Source: Turbatrix aceti (lineage: Eukaryota > Nematoda > Chromadorea > Rhabditida > Panagrolaimidae). From it: a DNA stretch of 14,530 bases. The notes beneath the pieces were generated by a model, which was not told the origin of the DNA, made no database searches, and worked only from the letters and a program-made list of their open reading frames with translations. Below, piece after piece: positions 8,633 through 14,530 of this stretch. Every line of letters starts with the position of its first letter. Within the stretch, counting starts at the first letter, position 1. Where the stretch lies: positions 1 to 14,530 of the forward strand of contig CAXAKE010000016.1 in assembly GCA_963969345.1 (NCBI GenBank), written 5' to 3'. The position numbers and the translations under genes are program-made.

Positions 8633-9467
8633 ATGTCCCCGGGTGCCATCTCGTGTTCGAAGGCTGCGGTGGTCGATGTGAGTCACGCCTCGTTCCCGAT
8701 CTCCCTCACAGGTGAGTCACCCAATGAGGCACTTGTGCTCCACGCCAGCCGTTCGGAACAACGCGTAAGTTCGGGGCTGGCTTCTAAGTTCTTACTTTCC
8801 TTGGCTGCTGCCAGCACGCGTGTCAGCTCAGGTGCTCCTCATGCTCGCTCTCCTTCGTCATCGATGCGTTCTAAGCGCCTGTCATAGCACGTGGACACTC
8901 CCCAAATTTGCCTGACTCGGGATTTGCTTTTAGAGCTGTAACTGCCAACTTTTCCATATTTATTACATTTTCTGGATGCGTATCTGATCTTTGCATTACT
9001 TTATAGTCTGATTGCGTCTGCGGGGGACTTTGCAGGGCCTGGCCGGTGACAGCTGTCGTCTGACTGATCCTCAGTGGCACTGCGAAGTGGCTTGTTTCTT
9101 CAGTCTGCCAATAATGCGTTTTACGGCGATTACTTTGTTTCTCGAAAGTTTCTTAATGACTCGGGGACCCGTCCGGTGGCAGGTGAGTGTTCGTTGAGAC
9201 TTTACGCTGGCGCTGGCGCCTGTGATGCAACTGGATGAAGGCGATCACCGCGCCCGCGGTATTACCTGTGTGTGCCAGCTGACTGGCATTGCGGCACCTG
9301 AGATAAGAACATGGGGCGTCGTACGTCGTACATTTTCAGCCTAGCGATCGTCAGAACTTGCCTGCTGTCTGTTCGGCCTCAGCCCGAACTCTTCCAGTTT
9401 GACAACTGATCTCCTTACTTTTTTTACCCCGCGTTTTTTTGTCTTGTCATCACCTGGGCAGCGCTAG
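8633..9467 (+). CDS. possible three-exon small gene, unknown protein
   Basis: A hypothetical model, with no recognised family. Exon 1 (8633-8711) starts with ATG and ends CTCACAG before GTGAGT. Exon 2 (9075-9182) follows CTGACTGATCCTCAG and ends GGCAG before GTGAGT. Exon 3 (9355-9467) follows GATCGTCAG and ends at TAG. Phases agree (1 and 1), and the sum is 300 bases, giving 99 residues. Exon 2 reads without stops and has a plausible amino-acid mix (…QSANNAFYGDYFVSRKF…). The conflicting evidence is that exon 1 reads on without splicing as an 84-codon frame to 8887, and exon 2 is also open in another frame. The protein would lack any motif I know. Two clean GTGAGT donors are the main support. 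Confidence 0.18.
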
Positions 9468-9576
9468 GCACTCACCGGTCGCAGGGACGATTTATCACAC
9501 AGGGGTGCGTGCTCGCTCACTTATCGGGCGACGACTACGATGGAGACAACGATCAGGCAGAACAGCGCCACCGATA

Positions 9577-9596
9577 GCCGCCGCCGCCGCCGCCGC
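9577..9596. repeat. (GCC)n microsatellite
   Basis: Six GCC trinucleotides plus two bases, directly seen. On the minus strand it would read as an alanine run in the 162-codon open frame, which helps that frame stay open without implying coding. Confidence 0.9.
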
Positions 9597-10662
9597 GTCC
9601 ACGAGTGACTGATTATCAGACGCAACGGAGACGACGGTCGTAATAATTTTTTGTTTCATTTTTTTTGTATAGCATGATGAGGCATTCACTTTCTCTTTCT
9701 CTCTGCCAGGACATACGAAGGGGTGATGGATGGAGGAATAGGCAGGGCAGGGCAGGCGTTTAGGCAACCTGAACGCCTGCCAGACAACGAAGCCGTCCCG
9801 GCGTGATCTGCTACGCCCTGTTTTGGCTTGCGGAATGGACTGATTGCATCGACCCGACCGCAAAAATAGCATGCACCGCTGCAGGCAACAAACAACTCGA
9901 GATCCGTTGAATGTTGTTTTTCCGCTCTCTGATGCTTTCTCCGCTGCGGAAGCCAACGGTGCAAAATGTCTGCGTCCCCACAAGCTTGAACGGCAGGAGC
10001 AATGGTGGTTACGGTTGTTTTTTTATTACAAAGATGCGTCTCCGCAACAAAGAAGACCTGCAGGGAGCGGCATCGACCCTGCCGATTGTTCGGGAGAAGC
10101 AATTTATCGGTAGATCGCTTTGTTGCGCTGCTGCCTTCAGCTTGCCTTGCGGCTTGTTGTGGGGAGCAGAGCGTAAACGAACGTTTTTTTTGTCGAGTGA
10201 GGGCTCTGTCTACCCGGCTGCCTCGCAGACGAACTCCCAGACTCCTTCGACAAACATCCAGGCAGTCAGTCACTCGGCCAGTTGAGGGTCGTTTTTTTTT
10301 GTGCACCCTTAGCTTTTTTTTAATCGTTCTCCTCCTCCCTCGGAAGCCAAGCCGGCTGTATTTTTGTTGCCTGACAAAAAAAGAACGCAGCGAGAAGAGG
10401 GCGACGAAAACTACTCTCCTCGTGGATCGGTGGTCTATTTTGTTTTGGCTGCTGCTGCCAGCTGGATTTGTTGGGTTTGGGCGACTCTCGAGTAACTTTT
10501 GGGCTGCGTAGACTCTGCTTTCCGTCTACGTACTTTTTCCCGTGATCATTGGACTCCCGGGGGAGTTCAATTAGCTCTGAGGCGGGGGTTTGGCTTTGGA
10601 TTGCTTCCTGTCAATCAGCATCACCTGCGCCTTTGTGTACATATGTACTGTCTGCCGTCGGT

Positions 10663-10699
10663 TATCAGTGCAAATCAGTGCAGCGCCGGCGCACTGATA
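10663..10699. repeat. inverted repeat with two competing left arms
   Basis: TATCAGTGC (10663-10671) and ATCAGTGC (10674-10681) form a direct repeat, and both can pair with GCACTGATA at 10691-10699, giving a nine-pair or an eight-pair stem. No function is assigned. Confidence 0.7.
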
Positions 10700-11707
10700 G
10701 CGCCAGCCTCGTCTGGGGTGGATCCGCCCAGACAGTGTCGGTGACGAGGGTAGTTGTCTGTATCTGACCGGCCCAATCGGGTTTCGTACTTTTGCGCATG
10801 CATACTACAGTCGAGTATAAGAGTGCTCCGGGCCCAGGGTGGGGGTTCATCTTTCGGAAGGGTGTCTGTCGCTTTTTTTTGTCTGTTGCATTTTTTGCTA
10901 CCGTCACCAACCAGCCAGCCAGCCGCGGCCCTGGCTGTTCTCCTCATGCATGAGTTTTTGTTCTTTTACGACGGACGCCGCCACTCTGTTCTTCTTCTTC
11001 ATCGTTTCACACCCCTGCGCTACACGCGAGGAAGAGGTGGTTTTTTTGTCTGGTGTCTAGACAGGCATGTGAGGAGGTGCAACACGTCCCAGGGCAGCAG
11101 CGGGTGATTGAGTGCAGTACGCTTGCCTGCCAGCGGCCTGTCTGCGCACTGAAGAAACGAAACAAACGCCGCCACCAATGATACGGCGATTTCTGGTGAC
11201 TGACTGACTGTGAGAAGCGAACAAAGAACACCAAAAAAAAGCACATTGCGTTTACGGCTTTCGGAAGTTTGAATGGCGACGACGACGCAGAACACGATGG
11301 AATTGAATGAATGGAGTTGGCTGGCTGGCGACCTTATTGCGTCTCGATCGGGCGCGGCGCAGGCGTTCATTCGCCAAAATGAATGAAAAAAGAAAGGTGC
11401 GCGGATTACACGACTGAGCAGTGCCGTTTTGGCTGTGTGGATATGTATATCGGCGGATTGGCTGTCTTTTAATCTGGTCTAAAAGCCTGCCTATACTCTT
11501 TCTCTCTTGCGTGGCATGGCAGGTCATTAGGATGATGGCTCGCCTTTTCTGTACACAAAACAAGAGGTATTAGTCGAGCAAGCACAGGTCGAGAGGATGC
11601 TTTGCCACGTGCGCGCGGCCCTCCATTGAATTAGGTAGGACTAGGGCTAAAGCTAGGGACTTCCCCACTCGCTGTTGCTACTCCCGCAACTGACTCACCG
11701 GGCTCAC

Positions 11708-11938
11708 CTGTTCTTGACTCTTTTGGACCCATGAACCCCAAAGAAATCGGCTGCTAGCCGTGGACCTGACGGTCCACTGGTATCGTCGTCTGAACTTGTC
11801 GATTATCGCGAAAATTAGTCTTGAAGAGGCATCGTCGAGCAAACAATAGCTGGACTGGGAGCGCTGTCGTACGAGTGGCAAGGTGAGGAACCTTGCTTCT
11901 TGCCTCGAGTAGCCGCGCTCACCTCTCTGCCTCTTCAC
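11708..11938 (-). CDS. possible exon, unknown protein
   Basis: The minus-strand frame is open for 77 codons and ends in GAACAG directly before GTGAGC, a good splice donor. Its residues (for example LLDDASSRLIFAIIDKFRRR) look protein-like, but I recognise no domain. The upstream boundary is unknown: a second donor-like GAGGTGAGC near 11918 lies inside the frame and argues against a simple reading. There is no ATG-anchored gene model. It could pair with the candidate exon at 12511-12710 on the same strand, but I could not find a joining exon. Confidence 0.15.
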
Positions 11939-12510
11939 GGTTTACAATCCCCCTGATGACCATTACGACCACCGGCAGTAGCTAGCTCTGTGGGCTGGAG
12001 GCTATCGAGTCTGCAAAATCGCAGGAGCCCTGTAGAACGGACTCCTGGGCTTCTGAGTCCGGCTGCAACTCCCCTAGTCGATTGCTTTTTTTCGATGGTT
12101 GTTGACTTGTAACTTTTTTTTTCTTGGCTGGTCTCAAGGACGACGACCACTCGCTTTTTCTGCGCAAGATGATCCCCCGGCTGTGTGGCGTGTCCGTTGT
12201 CGAAATTAGGAACAACGACAGCTGCTGCAGAAGCGTCAGTTTTGGTGTCAGTTTTCGAGGACGTTTGTCTTCACGTGATCGTATTTTTATGGGTTCGCGG
12301 CAAATTTTCCCGCGCGTTTTTTCGACAAAATGTGTATCTATGATATTTTCCGCCTCGCAGACTTGTGTACGTCGTCGACATTTGGACTAAATTTTTTTTT
12401 GACTTGATTTTTTTTGCTGACGTAACAGAGCCTGTGATGATTTGGAATTGTTGGTACGGTTTCTCACGCATAATCTGTAGCTCCCGAATACGTTCATCGC
12501 TGTTTGCTAC

Positions 12511-12710
12511 CTGTGATGATGGGAGCGAGGGGAACGCTGTCCCGCATGTTGATGAGGGGTGTGAAAATCCATTACACCAGGCACCAGACTTTGTTTGGTG
12601 CAACGAAAAGTTGTTTTTTGAAGTCGTGGCGTGGCGCTCTTTGTAACTCGGATCCATCGACTTCCCCCACCTCGTCTTGATGATGGCCATCTCCTCCGTG
12701 ATGTGATCTC
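12511..12710 (-). CDS. possible exon, unknown protein
   Basis: On the minus strand, CTGATAGTAG at 12720-12711 could serve as an acceptor and CATCACAG|GTAGC as a donor after 12511. The 200 bases between are open in one frame for 66 codons with many G/C third positions in the first half (including ITEEMAIIKTRWGKSMD). No known domain is recognised. The opposite strand is also open and carries a string slightly like a retrotransposon reverse transcriptase, so at most one reading is right. The frame continues past both putative splice sites as a 184-codon open stretch. Confidence 0.15.
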
Positions 12711-13479
12711 CTACTATCAGCCGGGGGACGACGACGCGGACGACGGCTGCCTGCTCAATGACCCCTCCCATCTGTTGCAACGGGGGCGGACGCGGACGAC
12801 GGTCTCTCGGTGAGCTTGCGCGCAAACGACCACGCGCAGCGCAGCCGCGACGGCGGTGGTGGTGGCGGCCCTGCCCGTCCGTTGCAACAGTTTTGACTGA
12901 CTAAACACTCGCCGACAACCGACCCCAATCGGCCAGCTGATGCGTTGGCTGTATGTACAAAACTTTTCTTTTTGCTTGCTTGTTTTTGGGGGCAAAGGGC
13001 ATCTTTGCCGGGAGCCGACTTGCTCCTGACCGCCTGCAAGAGCAAAGAGTCCACGTAGGAGGGGGCGGTGGACCCCAAAATGTGCATCCGAGGACCCTGA
13101 CTCAGGTGATTCCCTGCGCACCACCTGAGTCAACGGGTGCGGGTGTTCTGTAGCGCTTGCTTCTAAATGGTCGCGACCATCACCTCGATGTGCTCTGGGC
13201 TGGGCTGGCTACGAGGACCCCTCCTTTGTGGTTTGTGTGTAGTCATTTTTTCCCTCGGGTTGACGGACGGTTTGACGGATGAATGAATGCTTGCTTTTCT
13301 GACGACGACGATGACTTCCTCGCTGGTCTCCATCCATCCGAGCGGCGATCACTTGTCTCTCTCGGTCACCGCGCGGGTTGGGGTGGGGGGCGGAGGGCGT
13401 CAAAGCACCCCTCCACTTGCTTACCTAGCTCGAGAGGAAGAAAGGACTGACTTTTGCTTCCTTCCTCAAATCGCCCTTT
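12711..13479. other. no supported gene; inverted repeats
   Basis: Short overlapping frames only. Directly visible are an 11-pair inverted repeat at 13098-13132 and a perfect 14-bp palindrome ATGGTCGCGACCAT at 13167-13180. If the LTR-like junction at 13490 is real, this stretch would be the decayed 3' interior of a retroelement, but I see no clear RNase H or integrase motif. Confidence 0.5.
13098..13132. repeat. 11-pair inverted repeat
   Basis: TGACTCAGGTG and CACCTGAGTCA are perfect reverse complements separated by 13 bases. Each arm contains a TGASTCA core, which is the binding site of AP-1/GCN4-type bZIP factors in other eukaryotes; that role here is inference. Confidence 0.85.
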
Positions 13480-13588
13480 AAGGGGGGATTGTTGGGGTTT
13501 GTGCGCTGTGAGTGAGGGCAAACAATGCCCCGTGTGTCTTTGACCAATTAATTTGCTGCTTTATTACTTGTTAGATCATTCGCTCCGT

Positions 13589-13619
13589 GCGTGAAACAGG
13601 CGAAACACCTGTTTCACGC
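13589..13619. repeat. perfect 12-pair hairpin
   Basis: GCGTGAAACAGG pairs perfectly with CCTGTTTCACGC across a seven-base loop (CGAAACA). There is no T-run directly after it that would suggest a classical terminator. Confidence 0.9.
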
Positions 13620-13634
13620 GACGCCCTATTTGCT

Positions 13635-13690
13635 CGTCCTACAAAAACACATGCTGGAGCGCTTCGGGGTCACATGTGTTCGCAAGGACG
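13635..13690. repeat. two-tier hairpin
   Basis: The outer stem CGTCCT (13635-13640) pairs with AGGACG (13685-13690). The inner stem AACACATG (13646-13653) pairs with CATGTGTT (13673-13680). The apex contains GCGCTTCGGGG. It starts only 15 bases after the preceding 12-pair hairpin. Confidence 0.85.
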
Positions 13691-13772
13691 TTTACGTTTT
13701 TGCGTGATAATCTATCTCATCGATTCTGCTTGAAACCTTCCCACAGATAGATATACTATACTCTGGACCGGC

Positions 13773-13778
13773 AATAAA
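13773..13778 (+). promoter_or_regulatory. AATAAA polyadenylation-type signal
   Basis: AATAAA followed by ACTTTGTTG. It lies downstream of the LTR-like start and the two hairpins and is plausible as a 3'-end signal for an element transcript; the hexamer alone is weak evidence. Confidence 0.3.
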
Positions 13779-13787
13779 CTTTGTTGC

Positions 13788-14530
13788 GCAGGCTGCTGGG
13801 CTCAAGGTTACTCGCCTTTCGCTTTTTTTTTTCACTTTTTTTGTCGCCACTACCGAGGAACTCTGAAGCAGAGCGTCTTTGATTCGTGTGCTGAACGCAG
13901 CAGCATTTCCTTCAGTTTTTCATGAAGGTTGTGTTTTTTGCTCGTCCGGGGCGACGAAGACGATGAAGAAGAAGAAGATGATGAGATCATAGAGGGGATG
14001 GTGCATGAGAGAGAGGGGCGCGCGGTTGATTAAGAAGTCTCCAAGGGATCACAGCTATAATTCCTACTCTAATCACTCATTATTTAATTTTTGGTCGCTG
14101 TGGGCTTGCTTTGCCGGTGGGGCTAACGACAGAGGGCCGGCCGGCTCTGCCTCGGGGAGGATGACAACCGCGAGGCAGGGGCGAGGAGGAGGAGAGGGGG
14201 AACGCCTACAATACAGCCGAGCTCTGTATAATCATCAACGAAACCAATGGAATGAAAGCAACGAGGCACATCAGCTTGTGAAAACCTCTGCCACGTGCGA
14301 AAAAATGACTGCGCCGACCGGTGACGACCGTGCATGAAAATGCTGACTGCAGGGATCCTGAATTTGACGAACGAATAATAGAGCGGTGCGCGCTCGCACC
14401 TGCCACGTCGTCGTCGATGCCTGCCGTTCCCGTTCTGCGGGGGCAGCAACGTGTTCGTTCGTTCACTCGCCGAGAGCCAAACCACTTGTTTTTGCGCGTG
14501 TCCCCGTTTTTGGCTGATCCTGCAGACTAC
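13788..14530. other. right end, no supported gene
   Basis: Contains long T-runs (13821-13842), a GAA/GAT-rich purine tract at 13952-13985 and an ATG-initiated 110-codon plus-strand frame at 14005-14337 that overlaps two minus-strand frames of similar length. None resembles a known protein. The window ends with GCTGATCCTGCAG, which resembles a splice acceptor. Confidence 0.5.

Larger units (their letters stand above)
9468..11677. other. intergenic-like region, no supported gene
   Basis: The longest open frames (minus 9495-9983, minus 9686-10306, plus 10002-10511) overlap one another, at least one begins only with GTG, and none resembles a known protein; I treat them as chance. The region contains a GCC microsatellite (9577-9596), short palindromes at 10637-10648 (GTACATATGTAC) and 10943-10954 (CTCATGCATGAG), an inverted-repeat cluster at 10663-10699, and many T-runs. 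Confidence 0.5.
13480..13787 (+). mobile_element. possible LTR retrotransposon 3' junction (polypurine tract plus LTR start)
   Basis: AAGGGGGGA (13480-13488) is followed by T and then TGTTGGGG at 13490. A purine tract abutting TGTTG is typical of the 3' LTR boundary, notably in Ty1/copia-type elements. An AATAAA at 13773-13778 would suit the LTR polyadenylation signal. The LTR end is not clear: no CCCCAACA is found, and TTGCGCA at 13781-13787 is only a guess. No second LTR is visible in the window and no intact pol frame lies upstream, so this is a remnant at best. Confidence 0.3.

Noticed and set aside
9495..10511. Three longer overlapping frames (162 and 206 codons minus, 169 codons plus)
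   Set aside because: They overlap, include low-complexity runs such as polyalanine from GCC repeats, at least one uses GTG to start, and none resembles a known protein.
13952..13985. Acidic-looking tract (GAC/GAA/GAT run) as a protein C-terminus
   Set aside because: The acidic frame is closed by a TGA a few codons upstream with no acceptor site I trust; simplest as a purine microsatellite.

Overview
The window looks like nuclear DNA of a eukaryote, most likely a protist or alga, but I cannot name the lineage. The flanks are mixed in base composition, rich in T-homopolymers and trinucleotide runs, and contain no long conserved open frame, operon structure, rRNA or convincing tRNA. No protein in the window matches a family I can name with confidence. 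All gene calls here are low-confidence exon guesses.

Layout. 1-826 is a gene-less left flank with a tRNA-like B-box motif at 732-742. 827-8376 is the dominant feature: a head-to-tail array of six units of 1182-1292 bp, clearly AT-richer than its surroundings. It begins and ends at the same phase of the unit, so it holds six whole copies and no partial one. Each unit has the same order of parts: a GC-rich hairpin (H1), a G/A-rich block with a GGCAA microsatellite, an AT-rich stretch, a second GC-rich hairpin (H2), a spacer, an imperfect inverted repeat of about 272 bp (LIR), a C-rich CGCT/CCTCC block, and a TATA-like box just before the next unit's H1. The stems of H1 and H2 are nearly invariant, while their loops vary among TAC, TTC and TTT. 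The copies form a mosaic of two subtypes (A and B), which indicates unequal exchange or conversion.

8377-14530 is the right flank. It has a possible three-exon plus-strand gene (8633-9467), possible minus-strand exons (11708-11938 and 12511-12710), a GCC microsatellite, several strong inverted repeats, and at 13480 a polypurine tract followed by TGTTGGGG that resembles the 3' junction of an LTR retrotransposon. Two strong hairpins and an AATAAA follow it.

The most interesting object is the array unit. It looks like a discrete non-coding element, rather than a random satellite segment, that carries paired GC hairpins and a fold-back segment and was amplified in whole copies. Whether it came from an inserted concatemer, a satellite, or organelle-like DNA cannot be settled from sequence inspection alone.
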